From: an uncultured Ruminococcus sp.
GTDB taxonomy: Bacteria; Bacillota; Clostridia; Oscillospirales; Acutalibacteraceae
Direction of reading: 5' to 3'
NCBI GenBank assembly: GCA_902766585.1
Contig: CACXDV010000253.1
Coordinates: forward strand, 1-14,326
DNA: 14,326 nt
Below are positions 7,233 through 13,693 of the stretch, piece after piece (the first letter of the stretch is position 1; every line of letters starts with the position of its first letter). The position numbers were made by a program, and so were the translations under genes. The notes beneath the pieces were generated by a model that ran no database searches, was not told the DNA's origin, and was given only the letters and a program-made list of their open reading frames with translations.

Positions 7233-7261
7233 TTGACTATGGAGAGTTACTATATTATAAT
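7233..7261 (+). promoter_or_regulatory. strong sigma-A-type promoter for the tig-clpP-clpX operon
   Basis: -35 TTGACT (7233-7238), exactly 17 bp, -10 TATAAT (7256-7261). This is one base from consensus. The start point should be near 7268-7270, right at the 5' arm of the structured leader. No CtsR or HrcA-type operator is visible nearby, so heat-shock control cannot be argued from sequence. Confidence 0.88.
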
Positions 7262-7269
7262 AGTATTAT

Positions 7270-7346
7270 TCGCTTTATTGATTGCGGCTTGCCGCGTGGG
7301 ACGGGTAACCGTTGGGCACCTTAAAGCGATGTAACGGCTCTGCCGT
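7270..7346 (+). promoter_or_regulatory. compact structured leader RNA upstream of tig, class unknown
   Basis: Outer stem CGCTTTA (7271-7277) pairs with TAAAGCG (7322-7328). Inside it lie GCGG-CTTG-CCGC (7284-7295) and ACGG-GTAA-CCGT (7301-7312), the latter with a GNRA tetraloop and an outer GTG/CAC pairing (7296-7298 with 7317-7319). A third hairpin ACGGC-TCT-GCCGT (7334-7346) follows. CCGTT (7309-7313) can instead pair with AACGG (7333-7337), which would break hairpins two and three. The GGG-rich internal loops are unpaired, as in ligand-binding RNAs. No U-tract follows, so if it regulates, control of ribosome access (AAGGAG at 7356) is more likely than termination. I do not recognise a named riboswitch. 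Confidence 0.6.
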
Positions 7347-7377
7347 AAAAAAATAAAGGAGCTTAAATGCTTCGTTC

Positions 7378-7382
7378 GGAGG
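7378..7382 (+). promoter_or_regulatory. ribosome binding site choosing the tig start at 7391
   Basis: GGAGG lies 8 nt before ATG 7391. A second site, AAGGAG (7356-7361), serves the in-frame ATG 7367, which would add only eight residues (MLRSEENK). The protein from 7391 begins MTLKSSNKVETNRYEL, as trigger factors of this group do. The short upstream start may be a minor second initiation. Confidence 0.7.
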
Positions 7383-7390
7383 AAAATAAA

Positions 7391-8680
7391 ATGACACTTA
7401 AATCATCAAACAAGGTTGAGACAAACCGCTATGAGCTTGTTATCGAGATCGATGCTGAGACCTTTATGGCAGCAGTTGATAAGGTATACAAGAGAGAAGC
7501 AAAGAAGATAACCCTTCCCGGCTTCCGCAAGGGCAAGGCACCGAGAAGACTTATCGAGAGAGAGTACGGCGAAGGCGTATTCTATGAGGATGCAATCAAG
7601 GATCTTTATCCTGAGGCTGTTGTTGATGCAGCAGAGGAAGCAGGACTTGCACTTGTAAGAGATGCTATTGACCTCGATGTAGAGAAGGCAGACAAGGAAG
7701 GACTTGTTCTCAAGGTTGTAGTTACTGTTGAGCCTGAGACAGCAATCAAGGATTATAAGGGTATTGAGTTTACCCCTGAATCACTTGAGGTAACAGATGA
7801 GGATATCGACAAGGAGATCGAAAGCATCCGCAACAGAAACAGCCGTCTTGTAACAGTAGAGGACAGAGCTGCAGAAAACGGCGATACAGCAGTCATCGAC
7901 TTCAAGGGACTCCTTGATGGTGAACCCTTTGACGGCGGAGCAGATGAGAACTATAATCTTGTACTCGGCAGCGGTACATTCATTCCCGGCTTTGAGGATC
8001 AGGTAGCAGGTCATAATGCAGGCGACGAATTTACAATTGATGTAACCTTCCCCGAGGACTATCAGTCAGAGGATCTCAAGGGTAAGGCTGTTCAGTTTGA
8101 AATAAAGCTCCATGAGATCAAAACACGCGAGCTTCCTGAGTTTAACGAGGAATTTGTTAAGGATGTCAGCGAATTTGATACCGTAGACGAATACAAGGCT
8201 GATTTAAGAACAAAGCTTGAAGAGAAGCGTAAGGAAGAGGCAGAAGGCAAGAAGGAAAATGAAATTGCTGAAAAGCTCATTTCACTTCTTGAGGCAGAGG
8301 TTCCCGAGGCTATGATCACAAATCAGTGTGATGCAATGATAGATGAATTTGGCATGAACCTCCGCGCACAGGGAATTGACCTCAAGACATATTTTGCATA
8401 TACAGGACTTTCAGAGGATAAGCTCAGAGAGACATACCATGACAGAGCAGAAGGTCAGGTAAAGCTCAGACTTGCACTCAGAAAGATCGCCGAGCTTGAA
8501 GGTCTGCAGGCTTCTGAAGAGGATATAGAGAACAAGTATAATGAGTTGGCTGAAAAGTATAAGGCAAATGTAGACAGAATTAAGAGCGTTATTGCACCCA
8601 GAGATATTGCAGGCGATATCGAATCTGAGAGAGCAATGAATTTTGTTAAGGAAAATGCAGTAGAAAAGGCTGCTGAATAA
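7391..8680 (+). CDS. tig: trigger factor (ribosome-associated chaperone and prolyl isomerase)
   Basis: Binds L23 at the ribosome exit tunnel and shields nascent chains. The 429-aa product has all three domains. The N-terminal ribosome-binding domain (about 1-115) carries the signature GFRKGKAP (44-51). The FKBP-type isomerase domain spans about 160-245 ('NGDTAVIDFKGLLDGEPFDGG', 'VLGSGTFIPGFEDQVAG'). The C-terminal helical arms span about 115-160 and 245-429 and are rich in Glu and Lys. The start is discussed at the ribosome-site entry. It is the first gene of its operon, behind a near-consensus promoter and a structured leader, and stands before clpP and clpX, the common bacterial order linking nascent-chain folding with degradation. 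Confidence 0.97.
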   Translation: MTLKSSNKVETNRYELVIEIDAETFMAAVDKVYKREAKKITLPGFRKGKAPRRLIEREYGEGVFYEDAIKDLYPEAVVDAAEEAGLALVRDAIDLDVEKADKEGLVLKVVVTVEPETAIKDYKGIEFTPESLEVTDEDIDKEIESIRNRNSRLVTVEDRAAENGDTAVIDFKGLLDGEPFDGGADENYNLVLGSGTFIPGFEDQVAGHNAGDEFTIDVTFPEDYQSEDLKGKAVQFEIKLHEIKTRELPEFNEEFVKDVSEFDTVDEYKADLRTKLEEKRKEEAEGKKENEIAEKLISLLEAEVPEAMITNQCDAMIDEFGMNLRAQGIDLKTYFAYTGLSEDKLRETYHDRAEGQVKLRLALRKIAELEGLQASEEDIENKYNELAEKYKANVDRIKSVIAPRDIAGDIESERAMNFVKENAVEKAAE

Positions 8681-8703
8681 TTCAAAACTTAAATAGTAAA
8701 ATT

Positions 8704-8737
8704 ATTAGCAAGCCTTTGGAATAAGAGGCTTGCTAAT
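8704..8737 (+). other. perfect 12-bp stem-loop between tig and clpP
   Basis: ATTAGCAAGCCT (8704-8715) and AGGCTTGCTAAT (8726-8737) are exact inverted repeats around a 10-nt loop. No T-run follows on the plus strand, so it is a poor intrinsic terminator. An mRNA processing or stability element that separates tig and clpP expression is a reasonable inference. An operator cannot be excluded. Confidence 0.7.
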
Positions 8738-8780
8738 AGTCAAATATTATAATAATCAGCGCGAAACGGAGGTCATTGTT

Positions 8781-9362
8781 ATGGCTTTGGTGCCTTATGT
8801 AGTAGAACAGACAAGCAGAGGTGAGCGTTCGTATGATATTTACTCACGACTGCTCAATGACAGAATAATCATGCTTACAGAGGAAGTAAACAATGTTACA
8901 GCAAGTCTGGTCGTTGCACAGCTTCTGTTTTTGGAGGGACAGGATTCCACAAAGGATATCAGCCTCTATATCAACAGTCCCGGCGGATCGGTAACGGACG
9001 GTCTGGCAATTTATGATACTATGCAGTATATCAAATGTGACGTATCAACTATATGTATGGGTATGGCAGCAAGCATGGGCGCATTCCTTCTTGCAGCAGG
9101 AGCAAAGGGTAAGCGTTTTGCTCTTCCCAACAGTGAAATAATGATTCACCAGCCTCTTGGCGGAGCACAAGGTCAGGCAACTGATATTATGATCCACGCA
9201 GAGCATATTGTACGCATAAAGGAAAGGCTGAATAACATTCTTTCAGAGAGAACAGGTCAGCCCTATGATGTAATTGTAAAAGATACTGAGCGTGACAACT
9301 TTATGACTGCTCAGCAGGCTATGGAATACGGTCTTATAGATAAGGTTATTACACAACGGTAA
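8781..9362 (+). CDS. clpP: ATP-dependent Clp protease proteolytic subunit
   Basis: Serine peptidase that forms the double-heptamer chamber of ClpXP. The 193-aa product has the usual length. The triad is Ser98 (GMAASMGAF), His123 (MIHQPLGG) and Asp172 (DTERDNFM), at the family spacing. 'YINSPGGSV' (63-71) is the substrate-binding strand, and 'ALVPYVVEQTSRGERSYDIYSRLL' is the typical axial-loop N-terminus. I chose ATG 8781, with GGAGG (8768-8772) 8 nt upstream; the frame is open back to TTG 8730, but that would add 17 unlike residues and overlap the hairpin. A 100-nt gap with a strong stem-loop separates it from tig. The partner gene clpX follows after 12 nt. Confidence 0.98.
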   Translation: MALVPYVVEQTSRGERSYDIYSRLLNDRIIMLTEEVNNVTASLVVAQLLFLEGQDSTKDISLYINSPGGSVTDGLAIYDTMQYIKCDVSTICMGMAASMGAFLLAAGAKGKRFALPNSEIMIHQPLGGAQGQATDIMIHAEHIVRIKERLNNILSERTGQPYDVIVKDTERDNFMTAQQAMEYGLIDKVITQR

Positions 9363-9374
9363 GGAGCTGCGTAA

Positions 9375-10694
9375 ATGGCTAATAAGGATGATAACAAAAG
9401 AAGTATCTGCTGTTCCTTCTGCGGAACGCCGCAGGAGCTGGTAGGCAGGATCATACAGGGTGCCGGCGGAGCATACATCTGTGACGATTGTGTAATGAGA
9501 TGTGTATCAATGCTCAGAGACGGCGGTTATACAGATGAAGAGGATGACGGTGAGTTTTTCGCTGATTTCGGTGATCTTCCCAAGCCTATGCAGATAAAGG
9601 CTTTGCTTGATGAATATGTTATCGGTCAGGACGAGGCAAAGATCTCTCTTGCAGTTTCTGTTTACAATCATTATAAGAGGATCAATTACCGTGATGAAGA
9701 TGATGTAGCACTAAATAAGAGCAATATTCTTCTGCTTGGTCCATCAGGTGTCGGCAAAACGCTTCTTGCGCAGACACTTGCAAGGATACTTGATGTACCC
9801 TTTGCAATAGCTGATGCCACTACGTTGACTGAAGCGGGTTATGTCGGAGAGGATGTAGAAAATATTCTTCTCCGCCTGATACAGGCAGCCGATTTTGATA
9901 TTTCAAGAGCAGAGCGTGGTATCATCTATGTTGATGAAATTGATAAGATCGCAAGAAAATCCGAAAATCCTTCAATTACCAGAGATGTAAGCGGTGAAGG
10001 CGTACAGCAGGCACTTCTTAAAATACTTGAGGGTACTGTTTCAAATGTTCCTCCTCAGGGCGGAAGAAAGCATCCTCAGCAGGAGTTCATACAGATAAAT
10101 ACTGCAAATATACTGTTTATTTGCGGAGGTGCCTTTGACGGTCTTGAGAAGACAGTTGAAAAGCGTCTTGGTTCATCCTCACTGGGCTTTAATGCAGAGA
10201 TCAAAACGCAGACAGAGCTGGATACTACAAGCTGGATGCAGGAGGTTATTCCGCAGGATCTTGTAAAATTCGGACTTATTCCGGAGCTTGTAGGCAGACT
10301 TCCTGTTCTTACAGCCCTGAACGGTCTTGATGAAAATGCTCTTGTACGCATTTTGAAGGAACCGAAGGATTCGCTTATCAAGCAGTATACAAAGCTCTTT
10401 GCAATTGATGATGTTGAACTTGTTTTCGAGGATGAGGCTTTGCTTGAAATTGCAAGAAAGGCAATAGAGCGTCATACCGGCGCAAGAGGACTTCGTTCGA
10501 TAATGGAGGAGCTTCTGAAAAGTCTCATGTATGAGGCACCGTCTGATGAAACTATAAGCCGTATCACAATTACAGCAGATGCCGTAAAGGGTGAGGGCGA
10601 GCCTATAGTTGAGAGAGCAAATCTCAGAAAGCGTATACGCAGGACGGAACAGGTCAATAAGACAAAAAAGAAAAGCAGACGCAATCCGGCGTAA
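9375..10694 (+). CDS. clpX: ATP-dependent Clp protease ATP-binding subunit ClpX
   Basis: AAA+ unfoldase that feeds tagged proteins into ClpP. The 439-aa product has a zinc-binding N-domain (Cys13, Cys16, Cys37, Cys40) and a short acidic linker (54-62). The AAA+ core has Walker A GPSGVGKT (122-129), pore loop GYVGED (155-160), Walker B IIYVDEID (183-190) and sensor II GAR (369-371). The ClpP-docking loop reads SLGFNA (269-274), with LGF where many species have IGF, so ClpP binding should be kept. The last 20 or so residues form a basic tail (RKRIRRTEQ...KTKKKSRR) that appears longer than in E. coli or B. subtilis. AGGAG stands about 9 nt before the ATG. A stem-loop follows the stop. Confidence 0.98.
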   Translation: MANKDDNKRSICCSFCGTPQELVGRIIQGAGGAYICDDCVMRCVSMLRDGGYTDEEDDGEFFADFGDLPKPMQIKALLDEYVIGQDEAKISLAVSVYNHYKRINYRDEDDVALNKSNILLLGPSGVGKTLLAQTLARILDVPFAIADATTLTEAGYVGEDVENILLRLIQAADFDISRAERGIIYVDEIDKIARKSENPSITRDVSGEGVQQALLKILEGTVSNVPPQGGRKHPQQEFIQINTANILFICGGAFDGLEKTVEKRLGSSSLGFNAEIKTQTELDTTSWMQEVIPQDLVKFGLIPELVGRLPVLTALNGLDENALVRILKEPKDSLIKQYTKLFAIDDVELVFEDEALLEIARKAIERHTGARGLRSIMEELLKSLMYEAPSDETISRITITADAVKGEGEPIVERANLRKRIRRTEQVNKTKKKSRRNPA

Positions 10695-10699
10695 AATAC

Positions 10700-10727
10700 A
10701 GGAGCAGAAATAGTGTTTTCTGCTCCT
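10700..10727 (+). terminator. stem-loop after clpX, weak terminator or attenuator
   Basis: AGGAGCAGAAA (10700-10710) pairs perfectly over 11 bp with TTTCTGCTCCT (10717-10727) across a 6-nt loop. The tail (TGATTTATAG) is not a real T-run, so termination is likely incomplete and the downstream genes may be partly read through. Confidence 0.55.
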
Positions 10728-10749
10728 TGATTTATAGATCGAGGTGTAG

Positions 10750-11445
10750 ATGTTGGGAAGAAATCATAAATACAGTACATTATTAATGGATGCAGATGAA
10801 ACGCTTTTTGATTTTGGAAAATGCGAATATAAGGCTCTAAGCAATACATTAAAAAGCGCGGGGCTTATTTTTTCGGATGAAGTATATCAGAGCTTTACTG
10901 CCATTAACAGCCGTTTGTGGAGAGAATATGAGAAGAATAATATTACACGTTCAGAGCTGAGGGTAAGACGATTCAGAGAGCTTATCGAAAAATGCTTTGA
11001 CGGCTTTAATAAGGCAGATGAGCTTGCCGATATTTATATAGAAATGCTTTCACAGCAGGGGATCCTGATTGACGGAACAGAGGATGCATTGAAGGCTTTG
11101 ACAGATCATTATGATATATATGTGATAACAAACGGTCTGAAAGCAGTTCAGCGGGGACGTTTTGCAAGGACTGATATTACCGCATATATTAAGAAGATCT
11201 TTATTTCTGATGAAATGAATGTACAAAAGCCTATGAAGGAATTTTTTGATATAGTTCTTTCTGAGATCGACGAAAGGGATAAATCAAAGATACTTGTTGT
11301 CGGCGATTCTCTTACCTCTGATATGCAGGGCGGAAGAAATGCGGGGCTTGATACCTGTCTGTTTGATCCGAAGGATAAAGTAGAGATGCCGGATCCTCTT
11401 TGTGATCATAAGATACATAAGCTGATAGAACTGATAGATTTCTGA
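10750..11445 (+). CDS. HAD-superfamily hydrolase, YjjG-like (nucleotidase)
   Basis: A 231-aa cytosolic phosphatase with all four HAD motifs: nucleophile Asp14 and acid Asp16 (MDADETLFDF), Thr127 (VITNGL), Lys160 (VQKPMKEFF), and Asp186/Asp191 (VVGDSLTSDM). The residues between about 22 and 110 form a helical C1 cap. 'DADETLFDF' and 'TNGLKAVQRGR' resemble YjjG-type pyrimidine nucleotidases, which clear non-canonical nucleoside monophosphates; substrate remains inferred. The second residue of the DxDxT box is Ala, as allowed. ATG 10750 has GAGGTG at a short spacing of 3 nt, so initiation may be modest. It follows the clpX stem-loop by about 22 nt and precedes the pseudouridine synthase gene by 13 nt. 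Confidence 0.87.
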   Translation: MLGRNHKYSTLLMDADETLFDFGKCEYKALSNTLKSAGLIFSDEVYQSFTAINSRLWREYEKNNITRSELRVRRFRELIEKCFDGFNKADELADIYIEMLSQQGILIDGTEDALKALTDHYDIYVITNGLKAVQRGRFARTDITAYIKKIFISDEMNVQKPMKEFFDIVLSEIDERDKSKILVVGDSLTSDMQGGRNAGLDTCLFDPKDKVEMPDPLCDHKIHKLIELIDF

Positions 11446-11458
11446 GGTGGTGCAGATA

Positions 11459-12307
11459 ATGAAATTTCTTGTACCGGCTGAGCTTGATGGGATCACGGTC
11501 AAGACCTTTCTCCGAAAGCATAAAAATGTTTCAGCACGGCTTCTGGCAAAATTAAAGCGTGTCGAAAACGGAATGACTGTGAACGGACAGAGTGTACGGT
11601 CTGTAGACATTCTCAGGGGCGGAGATGAAATTGTTATCACTATGCCGGAGGATAATCTCAGCTTTGAGCCGCAGGAAAGTGAAATAGAGGTAGTATACGA
11701 GGATAATGATGTTATTGTGTTCAATAAGCCTCCTCATATGACGGTACATCCGGTCGGAAAAAAGCAGGATGGTACACTTGCAAATGCTGCTGCGGCTTAT
11801 GCGCGTTCCAAGGGGGAGAGCTATACTCTGCGGGCTGTCAATCGTCTTGATAAGGATACATCCGGTCTGGTTTTAGCTGCAAAAAACTCATTTTCAGCAG
11901 CTTTTCTTCAAGGAAGGGCTGAAAAAGTATATATTGCCCTGTGTCAAGGAAGGCTTACAGGTACGGGTACGATAGATAAGCCTCTGAGGATAAAAGAGGG
12001 ACACAGCATACAGCGTGAAACAGGAGAGGGAGGTCTCCGTGCTGTTACTCATTATGAAGTTATAAAAAACTATGGTGATGAATATACTCTTCTTAGAATT
12101 CGTCTTGAAACAGGGAGGACGCATCAGATCAGGGTGCATTTTTCATGTGAAGGATACCCGTTAGCCGGAGATGATATGTATGGGGGCAGCCGTCAGCATT
12201 TCCCGAGACAGTGCCTGCATTGTGCGGAAATAAGCTTTCCTCATCCGGTAACGGGACAGATCATAAAGCTGAAAAGGGATATTGATTTTTTCGATGAATA
12301 CCGCTGA
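11459..12307 (+). CDS. RluA-family pseudouridine synthase with S4 domain
   Basis: Converts uridines in structured RNA, usually 23S rRNA, to pseudouridine. The 282-aa product has an N-terminal S4 RNA-binding domain (about 11-65) and the RluA catalytic domain. Asp131 in 'RLDKDTSGLVLAAK' is the catalytic residue. 'VHPVG' (96-100), 'RTHQIRVHF' and 'HPVTG' are further family motifs. Whether the targets are those of RluD, RluC or another enzyme cannot be decided. The ATG at 11459 has GAGGTG 9 nt upstream; two in-frame GTG codons (11447, 11450) are within that ribosome site and less likely. It lies 13 nt after the HAD gene, so both are probably co-translated. Confidence 0.93.
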   Translation: MKFLVPAELDGITVKTFLRKHKNVSARLLAKLKRVENGMTVNGQSVRSVDILRGGDEIVITMPEDNLSFEPQESEIEVVYEDNDVIVFNKPPHMTVHPVGKKQDGTLANAAAAYARSKGESYTLRAVNRLDKDTSGLVLAAKNSFSAAFLQGRAEKVYIALCQGRLTGTGTIDKPLRIKEGHSIQRETGEGGLRAVTHYEVIKNYGDEYTLLRIRLETGRTHQIRVHFSCEGYPLAGDDMYGGSRQHFPRQCLHCAEISFPHPVTGQIIKLKRDIDFFDEYR

Positions 12308-12332
12308 AAAATAATGAACAGGAGCTAAACAG

Positions 12333-12506
12333 ATGCTTGAATGGATAAGTGAAAACACTGGGAATATTATCGTTGGTTCAATTGTTGCTGCTTTGATAAT
12401 AATTGATATAATTTATCTTGTTCATCAAAGGATCAAAGGAAAGAGCAGCTGCGGCTGTGACTGCGGATGCTGTTCAATGAATGGTCAGTGTAACAAAAAG
12501 AAGTAA
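12333..12506 (+). CDS. FeoB-associated-type Cys-rich membrane peptide (57 aa)
   Basis: A short gene that automated callers may miss. ATG 12333 follows AGGAG (12320-12324) at 8 nt. The peptide has a short lead (MLEWISENTG), one membrane helix (about 11-30), a basic patch (QRIKGK), then six cysteines in 14 residues (C40, C42, C44, C46, C47, C53) and a KKK end. This is the layout of the FeoB-associated Cys-rich membrane protein family (Pfam PF12669), thought to accompany ferrous iron uptake, possibly by binding Fe(II) or another metal. Here no feoA or feoB is visible; it closes the clp operon, 25 nt after the pseudouridine synthase gene, and ends at a strong terminator. Confidence 0.82.
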   Translation: MLEWISENTGNIIVGSIVAALIIIDIIYLVHQRIKGKSSCGCDCGCCSMNGQCNKKK

Positions 12507-12508
12507 AA

Positions 12509-12551
12509 CCTGCCGCAATACCTTTTTAGTGTTGCGGCAGGCATTTTATTT
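12509..12551. terminator. bidirectional intrinsic terminator between convergent genes
   Basis: CCTGCCGCAA (12509-12518) pairs with TTGCGGCAGG (12532-12541), a 10-bp GC-rich stem. On the plus strand it is followed by CATTTTATTTT; on the minus strand by TTTTACTTCTT. It can end both the clp operon and the minus-strand membrane protein gene. Confidence 0.88.
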
Positions 12552-13634
12552 TGATCTGAGATATCTTTTTATCCACCTGTAATATTCGGAGACTGCCTCC
12601 TGACCATGCTTTCTTGCATCCTCCTCACAAAGCTGATTGTAGTATAAATAAAAATCACCATCAATATCATTGTAGTTTTTAAATTCTTCATAGTACTTTT
12701 CAGCATCATCAAATATACTGAGTCCGCGTTTTTCCGTTGAAGTTTCAAAATACAGGTCGATGATCCTGTGCTCATATCCGTGATAGGCTTCATGGCATAC
12801 GGTCCTGATAAGTGCCCAGGGACCGTATTTTTCCATACATTCAGTTTTGATTGTAATAGTATGATCCGAGTCGGAATAATGTCCCATTTCGTTTTTGTCA
12901 ACTGAATCAGTAATGACCTTCATTTTGTTCGGGATACCGAGACGGCACTGTTCAATATCAGCTATTTTTTGAAGAAGCTCAAGTTTCTCATCAAAGGACA
13001 GCTTTTCCCATTCCGGTTCGTCAAATTTTTCGAGGCTGTCAATGTTTTCAAAAAAATAAGTACTGTAATTTCCGGCAGGCATCTCATCTTTTTTTTGAAA
13101 AATAGCAAATAAAATTGCGTTAAGAGTGACCAGAACAGCAAGCACTACTATAAAAAAGCTAAAAATAACAGAAGAAACATCTTTTATTTTTTCTAATCTG
13201 AGCCTGAAAACATATGAATTGCTGTATGAGCTTTTATTTTTCCTTGTCAGCAAATATACGGCATAAATAAGTGAAAGCGCAGTGGGAATTGATAAGAAAA
13301 CAACAGTAAAAAATATCTGTTCAAAAGCCAAAACTGCCATAAAACAAACAAAATAATCTCCAAAAACTATGCGTCCTATTCTCCAGGGATCGACTTTTTC
13401 ATCCAATACAAAGATATCAAGTAAGAAATTTATACCACAGAATATAATCGGCAGGAACCAAAAACTCTTTACTATGAAAGGTGATTGTCTGGTGCTTAAA
13501 AAAAACGAATAAGCATAATATCCGGCAAAGAAACACACAGAATAAATAGTAAAAATATTCAGATTTATGAAAATAGAATCTTCGTCAGAATCGAGCATTT
13601 CGTATTCACTATCGATCAGTCGCTTATTACTCAT
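12546..13634 (-). CDS. polytopic membrane protein with C-terminal HExxH metalloprotease-like domain
   Basis: I do not recognise a named family. The 362-aa protein starts with an acidic cytosolic segment (8-20), then about five membrane helices (near 26-46, 57-76, 88-106, 108-130 and 155-179). A soluble domain follows (185-362). It contains VCHEAYHGYEHR with HEAYH at 281-285, the zinc motif of gluzincin-type peptidases, and later 'YNQLCEEDARKHG' (332-344), where Glu337 or Glu338 could be the third metal ligand. I infer a membrane-anchored zinc peptidase of unknown substrate; a catalytically dead relative is possible. The ATG has AGGAGG 5 nt upstream. The gene follows the HD-GYP gene on the same strand, but a terminator stands between them, and I see no clear promoter of its own. 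Confidence 0.72.
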   Translation of the reverse strand: MSNKRLIDSEYEMLDSDEDSIFINLNIFTIYSVCFFAGYYAYSFFLSTRQSPFIVKSFWFLPIIFCGINFLLDIFVLDEKVDPWRIGRIVFGDYFVCFMAVLAFEQIFFTVVFLSIPTALSLIYAVYLLTRKNKSSYSNSYVFRLRLEKIKDVSSVIFSFFIVVLAVLVTLNAILFAIFQKKDEMPAGNYSTYFFENIDSLEKFDEPEWEKLSFDEKLELLQKIADIEQCRLGIPNKMKVITDSVDKNEMGHYSDSDHTITIKTECMEKYGPWALIRTVCHEAYHGYEHRIIDLYFETSTEKRGLSIFDDAEKYYEEFKNYNDIDGDFYLYYNQLCEEDARKHGQEAVSEYYRWIKRYLRSK

Positions 13635-13644
13635 TTTGTCCTCC

Positions 13645-13688
13645 TTTTTAAAAATATACCCCGAAATGCATCTATGCCTTTCGGGGTA
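13645..13688 (-). terminator. intrinsic terminator after the HD-GYP gene
   Basis: On the minus strand TACCCCGAAA and TTTCGGGGTA (13679-13688 and 13657-13666) form a 10-bp stem, continued after one mismatch by GCAT/ATGC (13668-13671 with 13674-13677). TATATTTTT follows. It lies only 10-20 nt before the next gene's ribosome site, so it may also tune read-through into that gene. Confidence 0.82.
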
Positions 13689-13693
13689 AATAA

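Noticed and set aside
7270..7346. ZTP (pfl) riboswitch before tig
   Set aside because: CCGTTGGGCA resembles part of the ZTP core as I remember it, but the spacing is one base short, the 5' conserved half is not present, and tig-clpPX is not a purine or folate operon. Left as unknown class.
7367..7390. tig start at ATG 7367
   Set aside because: It has its own ribosome site, but adds eight residues unlike trigger factors, while ATG 7391 has a stronger site and a family-like N-terminus.
8716..8753. Separate clpP promoter using TATAAT at 8748
   Set aside because: The possible -35 boxes are 26 bp (TTGGAA) or 12 bp (TTGCTA) away, neither workable for sigma-A.
12569..12901. 110-aa minus-strand ORF within the HEAYH protein gene
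   Set aside because: Shifted frame of the longer coding gene with no independent initiation signal or recognisable domain.
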